64,000 nucleotides of DNA from Crocosphaera sp. UHCC 0190 (lineage in GTDB: Bacteria; Cyanobacteriota; Cyanobacteriia; Cyanobacteriales; Microcystaceae): contig NZ_JAYGHP010000001.1 of NCBI RefSeq assembly GCF_034932065.1, positions 248,001 through 312,000 of the forward strand. The letters are read 5' to 3'. Numbering within the stretch: the stretch's first letter is position 1; each line of letters begins with the position of its first letter. Shown one piece after another: positions 33,970-43,185 of the stretch. The notes beneath the pieces were generated by a model. That model saw only the letters and a program-made list of their open reading frames with translations. It was not told the DNA's origin and ran no database searches. Made by a program: the position numbers and the translations under genes.

Positions 33970-35409
33970 ATGACCGAACCCTTAGAAACCTGGTTAAATA
34001 AAATTGATATTCCCGCAGATTGGATCGGGTTGCGACAAGTCACGGAAACTTCTACCCTACGTTATATTAGAGATGGAAAACCCCAAAGCAACGGACGCAC
34101 TCAAACTAAAGGGATGATGGTGGAAGTTTTAGCCAAGGGACAATTTGGCTATTGTGCCACTAATCATCTTACCCTAGAAAATATTAAAATTGCGGCTGAA
34201 ATTGCCTATAAACAAGCGGTTAATGCTGCTGCTTGGGGGATATATCCTTTCAGTGTAGAACAACGTCCTAAAGCTGTGGGAACTTATCATTCTCCCTACT
34301 TAAAACCCCTCGATCTTCTCAGTCCCCAAGACATTAATGATCTGTTATTCAAGGTTAATAAAACCTTGAAAGTTTCCGATAAAATTGTTAGTACCAGTGC
34401 GATCGCTCGGATTTTAGAAACAGAAATTCAATTTGTTAGTAGTAATGGATCAGATGCTTATCAAAAATTCCTTTTAATTACGACAGACTGCACTGCAACG
34501 GCCCAAGATGGGAATATTATTCAAAAACGTACTGATAACGGAATGACGGCCCATTCCTATCAAGGAGGAATGGAAATTTTAGACGAAACAGAAATATTAA
34601 CCCGCGCTCAAAAAATCGGGGAACAAGCAGTCGAATTATTATCGGCCTCAGACTGCCCCACAACCACAACAACCTTAGTATTGGCCCCCGACCAAATGAT
34701 GTTACAAATACATGAAAGTATCGGTCATCCTTTGGAACTTGATCGCATTTTAGGAGATGAACGTAATTATGCAGGGTCAAGTTTTGTCAATTTAGAAGAC
34801 TTTGGTAACTTAGTTTATGGTTCCCCTTTAATGAATGTCACTTTTGACCCTTCCGTATCAGGAGAATTTGCCAGTTATCGCTTTGATGATGGGGGAAATA
34901 TTGCCACCCGTGAATATTTAATTAAAGATGGGATGTTATTACGAGGTTTAGGGAGTTTAGAGAGTCAAATTAGAGCAAAAGTGCCAGGTGTGGCCAATTT
35001 TCGTGCTTCTTCTTGGAATCGGGCCCCCATCGATCGCATGGCTAATATTAACCTAGAAACTGGGACAACTTCTTTTGATAAGATGATTAGTAATATTGAA
35101 TCTGGGGTTTATATGGAGTCTAATCGATCTTGGTCAATTGATGATTATCGTAATAAGTTTCAGTTTGGGTGTGAATATGCAAAACTGATCGAAAATGGCA
35201 AGTTAACTCAAACTTTGAAAAACCCTAATTATCGAGGTATTACTAATCAATTTTGGCGCAGTTTATCTCAACTTGGAGATCACTCAACCCTGGGAATGTA
35301 TGGAACTCCTGACTGTGGAAAAGGAGAACCAAACCAAGCAATTCGTGTCGGTCATGCTTCCCCTGTTTGTGCATTTGATAATATTGAAGTTTTTGGAGGA
35401 GTGGGTTAA
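33970..35409 (+). CDS. tldD: TldD-type metalloprotease subunit
   Basis: One half of the TldD/TldE (PmbA) heterodimeric zinc protease, which degrades unfolded or modified peptides in other bacteria. The metal motif HESIGH (His248 onward) with a following Glu in LELDRILGDE marks this as the catalytic TldD-type subunit. Also seen are SFVNLEDFGNLVYGSPLMNVTFDP and the RFDDGG stretch. Its 479 residues match the family. I start at the ATG at 33970; the in-frame TTG nine bases earlier is less likely. The partner gene follows after 77 bases in the same direction. Confidence 0.88.
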   Translation: MTEPLETWLNKIDIPADWIGLRQVTETSTLRYIRDGKPQSNGRTQTKGMMVEVLAKGQFGYCATNHLTLENIKIAAEIAYKQAVNAAAWGIYPFSVEQRPKAVGTYHSPYLKPLDLLSPQDINDLLFKVNKTLKVSDKIVSTSAIARILETEIQFVSSNGSDAYQKFLLITTDCTATAQDGNIIQKRTDNGMTAHSYQGGMEILDETEILTRAQKIGEQAVELLSASDCPTTTTTLVLAPDQMMLQIHESIGHPLELDRILGDERNYAGSSFVNLEDFGNLVYGSPLMNVTFDPSVSGEFASYRFDDGGNIATREYLIKDGMLLRGLGSLESQIRAKVPGVANFRASSWNRAPIDRMANINLETGTTSFDKMISNIESGVYMESNRSWSIDDYRNKFQFGCEYAKLIENGKLTQTLKNPNYRGITNQFWRSLSQLGDHSTLGMYGTPDCGKGEPNQAIRVGHASPVCAFDNIEVFGGVG

Positions 35410-35486
35410 GAAAAAAAAATAAATTATCGAGATTTTGGCAGTTTTAAACAACTGCAATTTTGGACTCCTGATTAATAACTGAATTT

Positions 35487-36830
35487 ATGAACCCCCAAAA
35501 ATTAGAACATCTAGAATCTAGCTTTAAGCAACTCTGTGACCATCTGATCAACACCCTAAACACAGATGAGCATCTATCGATTGAACTTAGTAGCGAACAA
35601 ACCCAATTTATCCGATTTAATGGGGCAAAAGTTCGACAAACAGGGATGGTTAAAGATGGCACCATTAAACTCACTTTAATCGTTAATCAAAGAACTGCCT
35701 ATGCTGCCTTTCCCTTTACGGGAGATGTCCCCACCGATAGTAAAATAGGAAAAGAAAACCTCGATTATTTGCGTCAAGAATTACCGCAATTACCGAAAGA
35801 TCCTCATATTGTTTTACCCGAAAATTGTGGTTCTAGTCGAGATGTTTATCCAGGAATTTTATTACCTCCTGAAAAGGTAGTTAATGAGATTTTACCCCCA
35901 GTTTCTCAAATTGATATGACGGGAATTTATACCGCAGGCCAAGTCATTCGAGGAAATGCAAATTCTGCGGGTCAATTTCATTGGTTTGCAACTGAGTCTT
36001 TCATTTTAGACTATTCTTTGATTACTCCTTCAGAAAAAGCTGTTAAAGGCACTTTTTCAGGACAAAATTGGGAGCAACAGCAATATTTAGAGCAAATAGA
36101 AACATCTAAAACTCAATTATTGGCTTTAGAAACTCCCTCAAAAACCCTTAAACCTGGGGGTTATCGAACCTATTTTGCTCCTGCTGCGGTTGCTGATTTA
36201 GTTAGTATGTTATCTTGGGGAGGCATTAGTGAAGCATCTCTAAGACGGGGAGGTAGTGCTTTATTAAAATTACAACAAGGTAATAGTTTATCCCCTCAAT
36301 TTTCCTTGCAAGAAAACTTTAATAAAGGGACAGTTCCTAGATTTAATGAATTAGGAGAAATTGCTCCCGAAGTTTTACCGATTATTACAGAAGGAAAGTT
36401 AGTTAATACTTTAATTAATGCTCGTACTGCCTCAGAATATCAGTTAACATCGAATGGGGCCAATAGTTTTGAAGGTTTGCGATCACCGGAATTAGCAACA
36501 GGAAATCTAGGGAAAGATGAGATTCTTTCTACCTTAAAAACAGGGTTATATGTCTCTAATCTTCATTATTTAAACTGGAGTGATCGCACAGGAGGAAGGA
36601 TCACAGGAATGACTCGTTATGCTTGTTTCTGGGTAGAAAATGGGGAGATTATTGCCCCTATTGAAAACTTAAGATTTGATGAAAGTTTGTATCGGTTTTG
36701 GGGAGAAAATTTAGTCAATTTAACCGATTTTCGAGAGTTTATTCCTGAAACAAATACCTATTCAAAACGCAGCTTAGGAGGGGTTGTGGTTCCAGGAATG
36801 CTAGTTGATGATTTCCAGTTTACTTTGTAA
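35487..36830 (+). CDS. TldE/PmbA-type partner of the TldD protease
   Basis: A 447-aa member of the TldD/PmbA family without a HEXXXH motif, which fits the non-catalytic TldE/PmbA role. Visible family features are the N-terminal FIRFNGAKVRQTGMVKDGTI strand region, the PGGYRTYFAPAAVADLVSML core and the C-terminal KRSLGGVVVPGMLVDDF. It is encoded downstream of the HEXXXH subunit, so both halves of the protease can be made together. The stop codon lies one base from the 3' end of the opposite-strand tRNA gene. Confidence 0.85.
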   Translation: MNPQKLEHLESSFKQLCDHLINTLNTDEHLSIELSSEQTQFIRFNGAKVRQTGMVKDGTIKLTLIVNQRTAYAAFPFTGDVPTDSKIGKENLDYLRQELPQLPKDPHIVLPENCGSSRDVYPGILLPPEKVVNEILPPVSQIDMTGIYTAGQVIRGNANSAGQFHWFATESFILDYSLITPSEKAVKGTFSGQNWEQQQYLEQIETSKTQLLALETPSKTLKPGGYRTYFAPAAVADLVSMLSWGGISEASLRRGGSALLKLQQGNSLSPQFSLQENFNKGTVPRFNELGEIAPEVLPIITEGKLVNTLINARTASEYQLTSNGANSFEGLRSPELATGNLGKDEILSTLKTGLYVSNLHYLNWSDRTGGRITGMTRYACFWVENGEIIAPIENLRFDESLYRFWGENLVNLTDFREFIPETNTYSKRSLGGVVVPGMLVDDFQFTL

Positions 36831-36831
36831 A

Positions 36832-36904
36832 TGGAGATAAGCGGACTCGAACCGCTGACTTTCACAATGCCATTGTGACACTCTACCAACTGAGTTATAT
36901 CCCC
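36832..36904 (-). tRNA. tRNA-Ala (anticodon GGC)
   Basis: A 73-nt cloverleaf folds on the minus strand. The acceptor stem is GGGGATA/TATCTCC, containing the G3:U70 wobble that marks alanine tRNAs. The D stem is ACTC/GAGT, the anticodon stem TCACA/TGTGA with loop ATGGCAT (anticodon GGC), and the T arm AGCGG-TTCGAGT-CCGCT. The 3' CCA is not encoded. It is packed against the tldE stop codon. Confidence 0.95.
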
Positions 36905-37136
36905 GTAACGTGCATTTATTATTATGCCTTACTTATTTAGGGTTTGTCAAGCCCTTAGTCTAAAATATTTGGCGACATTGAGGTAACGAATGTTTGTCGT
37001 AATTCCTAAAGGAATTAAAAGCTTTGTTTCATAAGGTCTAAATCCCTTAGGACGAACTTTTCTCTCGTGACTTTCATTATGACTATCTACTTACAATTAT
37101 AATAAAACCCCTCCAATTTAACAAGTGATTGGATAA
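36905..37136. other. Gene-free stretch upstream of tRNA-Ala
   Basis: No ORF was found in this stretch or on to 37349. It holds the tRNA-Ala promoter on the minus strand. A tandem-looking stretch (GTCGTAATTCCTAAAGG and GTCTAAATCCCTTAGG, about 36993-37051) resembles decayed copies of the palindromic repeat at 37281. On the plus strand it precedes a strong terminator hairpin. Confidence 0.4.
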
Positions 37137-37175
37137 GAAAGCGTCATTTCATGACGCTTTCTCGAATTTTTTGGC
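37137..37175 (+). terminator. Strong terminator hairpin with no gene upstream
   Basis: A perfect 11-bp stem GAAAGCGTCAT (37137-37147) and ATGACGCTTTC (37151-37161) with a 3-base loop is followed by a run of T residues. No protein gene reads into it: the nearest plus-strand gene stops at 36830, more than 300 bases upstream. It may end a read-through transcript or a small RNA. Confidence 0.65.
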
Positions 37176-37280
37176 GATTTTTGTGATCATGGTTTCCTCG
37201 CAAAAGATAAATGTTTGACCAAAATAACACGATTTTATTAAATTGTATGTATAACTTAGTGTATAAGATGATTGGGTTTT

Positions 37281-37345
37281 GTAGTAAGCCCTTTAGGACT
37301 AAAATAAGGGCTTTAGCCCCTTTTTAGCCCTAAAGGGCTTACTAC
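37281..37345. repeat. 65-bp compound palindrome GTAGTAAGCCC.../...GGGCTTACTAC
   Basis: Outer arms of 16 bp (37281-37296 and 37330-37345) match perfectly, and an inner GGGC-TTTA-GCCC hairpin lies near the centre (37308-37319). It ends four bases before the metH stop and could form a cruciform or an RNA terminator. The boundary is GTAG/CTAC, as in other palindromes here. Confidence 0.8.
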
Positions 37346-37349
37346 GAAC

Positions 37350-40300
37350 CTAAGCACTAAAATATTTAGCCACGGGATGATAGGTAATAATTGCCGTTGT
37401 AGACTGTTCAGGATAGATTTGTTCACTCTCATCCATATACATTTTAATGCGATCGCAGCCTAATAATTCTAGTTGTTTATATTGATCTTGAATATTAGGA
37501 CAAGCAGGGTATCCGAAGCTGTAACGGGAACCTTGATAGTGCTGTTGTAACATTTCTCGAATATTATCGGGTTCTTTGTCTGCAAATCCTAATTCTCGGC
37601 GTATTTTGGCGTGTGTCCATTCTGCTAACCCTTCGGCAGTTTGAACGGCCATCCCATGAAAGTACAGATAATTGGTGTAATCATTCGCTGCAAAGAGTTT
37701 TTGAGCGTATTCTGTGGCAATTTCCCCTACTGTCACTGCTTGCATCGGAAATACATCTGTTAACCCGGATTCTTTGGAGGCAAAAAAGTCCGCAATACAG
37801 AGACGACGGCCAGATTTTTGACGGGGAAATTCTAATATCCAAATTGGATCTAAATTTTCTGGTATTTTATTATCTGAATTTTGGATGATTTCTGGAGCAT
37901 AAATTAACAAGTTATTGCCTTGAGACTGGCAAGGAAAATAACCATAAATTACCGTAGGATGTAAGAGATTATCCGTGATAACTTTTTGTTTCCATTCCTC
38001 TAAAATAGGATAAACTTTCTTACTCAAAAATTGCTCATATTCTTCCCGTGACTGTTCTTTTGGTTTACGAAATTGCCATTGACCTGCTACTAATGCTTGT
38101 AAATCTAAATACCAGAAAATTTCAGTTAAATCAAATTCTTCTGGTTTTAATAACTTCGTTCCCCAGAAAGGTGGTGTCGCAGGTTCTATTAATTCGACAG
38201 CTTCAGAACGTTCTGTATCGATGACTGCTGGCGTTTCTGAGGTTGAATTTTTGCCATTTTCTTCAGAAGATTGCGTGGCTGCTTTTTCTGCTCTTTCTTC
38301 TTGGAATAAACTATTATTATTGGTAAATTCTCCTAAAAATCCTTGTAAATTGTCCCAACTTTCTGCTGATTTTGCTGGCATTAATTTGTCCATAAAATGT
38401 AGATCAGAGAAAGCATCTTTTCCATAAACAACTTTACCTTGATAAGTATTTTGACAGTCTTCATAGACAAATTTAGGAGTTAATGCGGCACCGCCTAAGA
38501 TTACCGGAATATTGATTCCTCGCTCATTAAATACCTGTAAATTATCCTTCATGAATGCTGTTGATTTCACCAATAAACCACTCATAGCAATACAATCTGG
38601 TTTATGTTCTTCGTAAGCTTGGATAATGTTTTCAACAGGTTGTTTAATGCCTAAATTAATAACTTTATAGCCATTATTTGAGAGAATAATGTCAACTAAA
38701 TTCTTACCGATATCATGAACATCTCCCTTAACTGTTGCAATGAGAAACTTACCTTTTCCACTATCATTGCTGTCCCCTTCCTCCTTATCCATAAAAGGTT
38801 CTAAATAAGCAACAGCAGCTTTCATAGTTTGTGCAGATTGTAACACGAAAGGTAACTGCATTTGTCCTGATCCAAATAACTCCCCTACAACCTTCATTCC
38901 ATCTAATAAAAAGATGTTAATAACATCAAGAGGTGGATATTGTTTTAAAGCTGCTTTGAGAGCATCTTCTAACCCTAACCGTTCCCCATCAATAATATGC
39001 TGTTTTAGTCTTTCTTCAATGGGTAAATTAGCCGTAGTTGAAGGATCTTTTTTGGTGGTTTTCCCTGCAAATAATTCTGTTAACTTTGTCAGAGGATCAT
39101 AAGTGCAAATATCCCCATCAAATTCTCGTAAATCATAGATTAAGTCTCGACATACTTTTTGCTGATCTTCTTCTATTTTTGCTAAGGGTAAAATTTTATT
39201 TGCGCTAACAATTGCCCCATCTAAACCTACCTGCATTGTTTCATATAAAAACACTGAATTCAAGACCTGTCGCGCCACAGGATTTAAGCCAAAGGAAATA
39301 TTAGAAATACCTAAGAGAATATGACATCCTGGTAATTCCTCTCGAATGCGTTTTATGGCTTCAACAGTCGCTTTTCCGTTCTCTCTGTCCTCTTCTATCC
39401 CTGTAGAGATTGGTAACGCCAACGGATCAAAGAAGATTTCATGGGCAGCAAGTCCGTATTCTATGGCTGCATTATAGGCACGTTTTGCAATCTCAAACTT
39501 CTTATCAGCAGTACGCCCCATTCCCTCCTCATCAATGGTTCCAACTACAACACCTGCACCGTATCTCTTGGCTATTTCTAACACTTTTAAAAAGCGTTCT
39601 TCTCCATCTTCGTAGTTAGTAGAATTAAGAATACATTTACCACCAGCAACCTTTAAACCTGCTTCCATTTTCTGCCATTCTGTGGAATCTAGCATTAAAG
39701 GCAAGGTAATATTATTAACCAAACGAGAGGCTAATTCGTGCATATCTCGTACCCCATCTCGGCCCACATAATCCACGTTAACATCTAAAATGTGCGCCCC
39801 TTCTTTTACTTGAGATTTAGCTAAAGAGACTAAACTATCCCAATCTTCTTTATTTAATAAAGTACGGCATTTTTTAGAACCACTGGCGTTTAATCTTTCA
39901 CCAATAATTAAGAAGGAATTATCTTGAATATAGGGTTGTGTGCTATAAATTGAAGCAGCAGAAGGTTCATAAATCGGATGACGTTCTTTGGGCGTTAATT
40001 CTTGAGAAAGTTCTGATAATGCTTTAATATGATCAGGACGAGTACCACAACATCCCCCAATAATTTGTACTCCCAAATCTTCAATAAAGTGCATTAACGC
40101 CATCTTTAATTCTATCGGCGTTAAACGATAATGAGCTTGTCCCCCAACATTTTCAGGTAAACCCGCATTAGGAATACAAGAAACAATAAAAGGACAATGT
40201 TCCGATAAATATTTTATATGTTCCTTCATTTGTTCGGGACCCGTTGCACAATTGAGTCCCAAAATATCAATATTATAAGGTTCTAAAATAGCAACTGCTG

Positions 40301-40931
40301 CACTAATTTCTGTTCCTACTAACATCGTTCCCATCGTTTCCATAGTAATAGAAACCATAATCGGTAAGCGATCACCTTTCTTCTCAAAAACGGCTTCTAC
40401 TGCGTTTAAAGCTGCCTTAATTTGCAGTACATCTTGACAAGTTTCAATGATTAATAAATCTGCACCCCCATCATATAACCCCTCTGCTTGCTCTATATAT
40501 GCGTCTCTAAGGGTATCAAAATCAATATGACCTAAAGTTGGTAACTTTGTCCCTGGCCCCATAGAACCCGCCACAAAACGGGGCTTTTCGGGGGTAGAAT
40601 ATTCTTGGGCTAGTTTCTTCGCTAATTCTGTCGCTTTTTTGTTGAGATAATAAGCCTTATCAGCTAAATCATACTCTGCAAGGACAATAGATGTTCCCCC
40701 AAAGGTGTCCGTTTCAATCACATCTGCACCTACGTCCAAAAACCCTCTATGCACCTTCTCCACCGCTTCTGGTTTCGTATGCACTAAATATTCATTACAT
40801 CCTTCATATTCGGGTCCCCCAAAGTCGTCTGCGGTCAAATCTTGGGTTTGTAAGGAGGTCCCTGTTGCACCGTCAAACACGAGTACAGGGCGTTTAGGAC
40901 TTTTTAAGTAGTTGAGGAAGGTACTATTCAT
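37350..40931 (-). CDS. metH: Cobalamin-dependent methionine synthase
   Basis: Transfers the methyl group of 5-methyltetrahydrofolate to homocysteine through methylcobalamin. The 1193-aa protein has all four modules. The homocysteine domain (about 1-315) includes [11 protein letters not shown] and the zinc ligands GLNCATG and GGCCGTRP. The pterin domain (about 340-610) contains [13 protein letters not shown] and [14 protein letters not shown]. The cobalamin domain (about 650-900) contains [13 protein letters not shown], whose His replaces the lower ligand of B12, and ILGGAALTP. The C-terminal reactivation domain has [14 protein letters not shown] low-complexity linker ([15 protein letters not shown]) precedes the last domain. 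No cobalamin riboswitch is visible in the 140 bases upstream. Confidence 0.96.
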   Translation of the reverse strand: MNSTFLNYLKSPKRPVLVFDGATGTSLQTQDLTADDFGGPEYEGCNEYLVHTKPEAVEKVHRGFLDVGADVIETDTFGGTSIVLAEYDLADKAYYLNKKATELAKKLAQEYSTPEKPRFVAGSMGPGTKLPTLGHIDFDTLRDAYIEQAEGLYDGGADLLIIETCQDVLQIKAALNAVEAVFEKKGDRLPIMVSITMETMGTMLVGTEISAAVAILEPYNIDILGLNCATGPEQMKEHIKYLSEHCPFIVSCIPNAGLPENVGGQAHYRLTPIELKMALMHFIEDLGVQIIGGCCGTRPDHIKALSELSQELTPKERHPIYEPSAASIYSTQPYIQDNSFLIIGERLNASGSKKCRTLLNKEDWDSLVSLAKSQVKEGAHILDVNVDYVGRDGVRDMHELASRLVNNITLPLMLDSTEWQKMEAGLKVAGGKCILNSTNYEDGEERFLKVLEIAKRYGAGVVVGTIDEEGMGRTADKKFEIAKRAYNAAIEYGLAAHEIFFDPLALPISTGIEEDRENGKATVEAIKRIREELPGCHILLGISNISFGLNPVARQVLNSVFLYETMQVGLDGAIVSANKILPLAKIEEDQQKVCRDLIYDLREFDGDICTYDPLTKLTELFAGKTTKKDPSTTANLPIEERLKQHIIDGERLGLEDALKAALKQYPPLDVINIFLLDGMKVVGELFGSGQMQLPFVLQSAQTMKAAVAYLEPFMDKEEGDSNDSGKGKFLIATVKGDVHDIGKNLVDIILSNNGYKVINLGIKQPVENIIQAYEEHKPDCIAMSGLLVKSTAFMKDNLQVFNERGINIPVILGGAALTPKFVYEDCQNTYQGKVVYGKDAFSDLHFMDKLMPAKSAESWDNLQGFLGEFTNNNSLFQEERAEKAATQSSEENGKNSTSETPAVIDTERSEAVELIEPATPPFWGTKLLKPEEFDLTEIFWYLDLQALVAGQWQFRKPKEQSREEYEQFLSKKVYPILEEWKQKVITDNLLHPTVIYGYFPCQSQGNNLLIYAPEIIQNSDNKIPENLDPIWILEFPRQKSGRRLCIADFFASKESGLTDVFPMQAVTVGEIATEYAQKLFAANDYTNYLYFHGMAVQTAEGLAEWTHAKIRRELGFADKEPDNIREMLQQHYQGSRYSFGYPACPNIQDQYKQLELLGCDRIKMYMDESEQIYPEQSTTAIITYHPVAKYFSA

Positions 40932-41020
40932 GGAGGTGAAAGAGTCGCAGATTAAGGATTGAGGTTTATTATAAAAAATATCTTAACTTAAGAAAAGCAG
41001 TTACATAAAATCGTTCTCTT

Positions 41021-41039
41021 ATGTCCAACTAGAGGACAT
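41021..41039. promoter_or_regulatory. Inverted repeat ATGTCC/GGACAT in the metH-DUF29 divergent region
   Basis: A 6+6 inverted repeat with a 7-base spacer lies in the 140-bp divergent region between metH and the DUF29 gene. It could be an operator or a small RNA hairpin. Confidence 0.3.
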
Positions 41040-41071
41040 CAGAAAAAATAATTCTGACAGGAGTTTAACTT

Positions 41072-41488
41072 ATGAGTCGAGTGATAAAAACAGAAACCTA
41101 CCAAAAAGATTACTATCAATGGACTATAGAGCAAGTTAAAGCGTTAAGAGAGCGAAATTTAGACAATTTAGACTGGGAAAACATTATCGAGGAGATTGAA
41201 TCTTTGGGACGTAGTGATTATAGTGCTGTGTCTAGTCTTCTGATGAGACAGATTGAACATCGCCTTAAAATCGACTACACCCCTTTAGAGGAATGTTATA
41301 AAAAATGGCAAGTTGAGATACAAGCTTTCAAAATCGGCATAAAACGCAAGATTTCACCCAGTATGAAACCTAAACTCTCACAAGACTTAGAGGAAATTTA
41401 TCAAGATGCTGTTAGTCTAGTTGCCTTGGAATACGGTATTGATTTACCCGATCACTGTCCCTACAATCTCGAAGAATTGCTGTATTGA
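41072..41488 (+). CDS. DUF29 family protein, second copy
   Basis: A 138-aa helical soluble protein of the DUF29 family, function unknown. Marks are TYQKDYYQWTIEQVKALRER, NLDWENIIEEIESLGRSD and LLMRQIEHRLKIDY. It is a diverged paralogue of the protein encoded at 28808-29230, sharing the DYY.WT.EQ start and the W.N.IEEIE.LG core. A clear AGGAG ribosome site precedes the ATG. It sits at the left edge of the repeat-rich accessory stretch. Confidence 0.88.
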   Translation: MSRVIKTETYQKDYYQWTIEQVKALRERNLDNLDWENIIEEIESLGRSDYSAVSSLLMRQIEHRLKIDYTPLEECYKKWQVEIQAFKIGIKRKISPSMKPKLSQDLEEIYQDAVSLVALEYGIDLPDHCPYNLEELLY

Positions 41489-41525
41489 TCAGATTTTCAA
41501 CCTACATTATAGTATCTTTCCCTCT

Positions 41526-41671
41526 AACTATTGCGCTATAGTAAGACTCCCAAAAAGTCCTGTAAAACCCAGAAATTGGAAGTATTTATTAAGAAAACTG
41601 AATAAAGCTTGACAAAATGAGCGGGAGGGGGTGGGATTTGAGAGATTTTTTGGTAATTTCTCAAGAATTTC
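41526..41671 (+). promoter_or_regulatory. Duplicated leader of PEP-CTERM gene 1
   Basis: This leader is strongly similar to the one at 43043-43185. It begins with an imperfect palindrome of the form ACTATNGCGCNATAGT (41527-41542) followed by ACTCCCAAAAA. It then carries CAGAAATTGGAAGTATTTATTAA (in part), TTGACA (41609-41614, a likely -35 box), a G-rich tract and CTCAAGAATTTC just before the ATG. The likely -10 box is weak (TGGGAT, 17 bases from TTGACA). Confidence 0.65.
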
Positions 41672-42232
41672 ATGCTTAACAAACTTTTTCTGTCAACTGC
41701 CTTTGCTGGTGCAACTGTATTGTCTGTTGCTTCGGTTTTTGGTTCTGCTAATGTGGCCAATGCGGCAACCTTTGGGTTCTCTTTCAGTAATGTTAATGGT
41801 GCTGTTAACGGTATAGTTGAAGGAACCATTGAATTACCTGATGGGGATGGAACTTTTGCCGCTACTTCTGTTTTCGTTACTTCAGCACCTGCTGCATTGG
41901 GATATACTACCCCCTTTGATGTTTTGGCAAACTTTCCCTCAGTAAATGCAAATAGTTTTACTGTCGCTGGTGGCACAATTGATGCCTTAAACAGTTCATT
42001 TTTGGCTAGAAGTGCTACAGAGGCACTCGTTTTGAATTTTCCTGGTGTTGGTACTTTCTTAAACGTTGTCGGTACTGCTAGTACATTGAGTGGTGTTAAT
42101 GACTCCAATAGTTCAACCCTTACCTATTCTGCCGTTCCCGAACCCCTAACCATTTTAGGTGCAGGTGCTGCTATTAGTTTTGGTACCGCTTTCAAGCGTA
42201 AATTAGCTCAAAAGAAAAATAAAGCAGCTTAG
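41672..42232 (+). CDS. PEP-CTERM exported protein 1
   Basis: A 186-aa exported protein that would be processed by an exosortase. The signal peptide is MLNKLFLSTAFAGATVLSV up to the ANAA site near residue 30. The mature part (about 31-150) is low in charge, rich in Gly, Ser, Thr and Asn, and beta-like; it contains VEGTIELPDGDG. The C-terminal sorting signal is VPEPLTILGAGAAI, a short hydrophobic helix, then the basic tail KRKLAQKKNKA. No exosortase gene is in this window. Its leader, signal peptide start and trailer are shared with the gene at 43186, but the mature parts are unrelated by eye. Confidence 0.85.
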   Translation: MLNKLFLSTAFAGATVLSVASVFGSANVANAATFGFSFSNVNGAVNGIVEGTIELPDGDGTFAATSVFVTSAPAALGYTTPFDVLANFPSVNANSFTVAGGTIDALNSSFLARSATEALVLNFPGVGTFLNVVGTASTLSGVNDSNSSTLTYSAVPEPLTILGAGAAISFGTAFKRKLAQKKNKAA

Positions 42233-42239
42233 AGTTAAA

Positions 42240-42330
42240 CGGGTTAAACGGGGTTAGATCCCCCTAAATCCCCCTTACAAAGGGGGACTTTGACTATTAT
42301 TGGTGGGCATAATGGTATTATGCCCCTACG
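42240..42330. repeat. Duplicated trailer, copy 1 (two hairpins)
   Basis: This segment matches 43840-43930, an offset of exactly 1,600 bases. It contains GGGTTAAACGGGGTTAG, a hairpin TCCCCCTT/AAGGGGGA (42269-42287) and a palindrome GGGCATAAT/ATTATGCCC (42305-42325) ending CCCCTAC. The C-rich hairpin text is a common interspersed repeat in cyanobacteria. It lies just after the stop codon of PEP-CTERM gene 1 and between convergent genes, so it can also stop transcription. Confidence 0.85.
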
Positions 42331-42354
42331 GAATATCCAAAGGATAATTCGTAC

Positions 42355-42750
42355 TTAAAATGACATAAGATAATTCTTTAGTTCGGGATATTGGGGAAAT
42401 AAGCCATCAATACTAGCTAATTTTGCTTGATATTCTAAGGCCGTACTCATAATTATGCGATCAAATGGGTCTTTATGAATAGGAGATAAATTAACTGCTC
42501 TCACTGCAATTTCTGGTGTCAAGCGTAACAATTCAATTCCTGAAGGCTCTAAAGAATCTATGAGCCATTGTTGAACATCCATATTGATTTCTAAACGACC
42601 TTTGTTATGAGCTAAAACAATTTCATAACAAGAAATTGATGACACTCCTACTCGCTCTGCTAATTGAATTTTCTCTATCCATTCTAAAGGAAACTGGTCA
42701 AAGCTTTCATTAATATACCAAAACCAAATATGAGTATCAAGAACAATCAT
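42355..42750 (-). CDS. PIN-domain toxin (VapC type)
   Basis: A 131-aa PIN-domain ribonuclease toxin. The acidic active-site residues are visible: D5 in MIVLDTHIWFWY, a Glu in SCYEIVLAHNKGRL, and the Asp pair in HKDPFDRIIMSTAL, with a final Asp in ASIDGLF. Its ATG overlaps the end of the antitoxin gene by four bases (ATGA), the coupling usual for such modules. Toxicity is an inference from the family. The module points against the flanking PEP-CTERM genes. Confidence 0.88.
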   Translation of the reverse strand: MIVLDTHIWFWYINESFDQFPLEWIEKIQLAERVGVSSISCYEIVLAHNKGRLEINMDVQQWLIDSLEPSGIELLRLTPEIAVRAVNLSPIHKDPFDRIIMSTALEYQAKLASIDGLFPQYPELKNYLMSF

Positions 42751-42971
42751 TTAAGACATTCCCAATCTTCTTGATCCACTATAGGACTAACAATATCCCC
42801 TAATGTTTTCCCTTGACCGATTAAATGAGCAGGGGTTGTTCGCTTGGGAGTTGAGGACAATAAGCTTTCTTCTTCAATCACAATAATGGCACGAGTTGCC
42901 CTTACTTTGGGTTTTTCACCTAGCCACTTAATGTGATCGCCTTCTATGGTAACGTCATAACTTTTGAGCAT
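42747..42971 (-). CDS. Antitoxin partner of the PIN toxin
   Basis: A 74-aa protein just upstream of the PIN toxin and overlapping it by four bases. The N-terminal half (MLKSYDVTIEGDHIKWLGEKP) looks like a small beta-strand DNA-binding or AbrB-like fold. The C-terminal half is acidic and extended, as expected for the part that wraps a toxin (LGDIVSPIVDQEDWECLK). I call it an antitoxin from size, position and overlap, not from a strong family motif. Confidence 0.75.
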   Translation of the reverse strand: MLKSYDVTIEGDHIKWLGEKPKVRATRAIIVIEEESLLSSTPKRTTPAHLIGQGKTLGDIVSPIVDQEDWECLK

Positions 42972-43042
42972 GGCTGTTATTTCTCTTGTTAATACCTAGT
43001 GAAGTTAATTATAGAAGGTATAGTCGAAATTTCTGTCTCATT

Positions 43043-43185
43043 AACTATTGCGCTATAGTAACACTCCCAAAAATCCTGCAAACCACAGAAATTGGAAGTA
43101 TTTATTAATAAAATTGAACAATACTTGACAAAATGAGCGGGGGGGTACAGTTTAGGGGCTTTTTCGGTAAGTTCTCAAGAATTTC
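43043..43185 (+). promoter_or_regulatory. Duplicated leader of PEP-CTERM gene 2
   Basis: Second copy of the leader at 41526. The palindromic element runs 43044-43059 and continues as AACACTCCCAAAAA to 43073. Then come CAGAAATTGGAAGTATTTATTAA (in part), TTGACA (43125-43130), a G-rich tract, a TACAGT that could be a -10 box (43146-43151, 15 bases from TTGACA) and CTCAAGAATTTC before the ATG. Sequence between the shared blocks has drifted, so the duplication is not recent. Confidence 0.65.

Noticed and set aside
40932-41071. Possible cobalamin or SAM/SAH riboswitch upstream of metH
   Set aside because: The region is only 140 bases and lacks the cobalamin-box text and any multi-helix fold; only a 6-bp inverted repeat is visible.
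41536-42108. 190-aa open frame on the minus strand across PEP-CTERM gene 1
   Set aside because: The plus strand has a signal peptide, a PEP-CTERM signal and a duplicated leader; the minus frame starts inside the gene and its Ala/Lys/Val-rich text is antisense.
42355-42971. The VapBC-type genes as part of the PEP-CTERM duplication
   Set aside because: They lie between the two units, on the opposite strand, and outside both shared flanks, so they are not part of the duplicated sequence.
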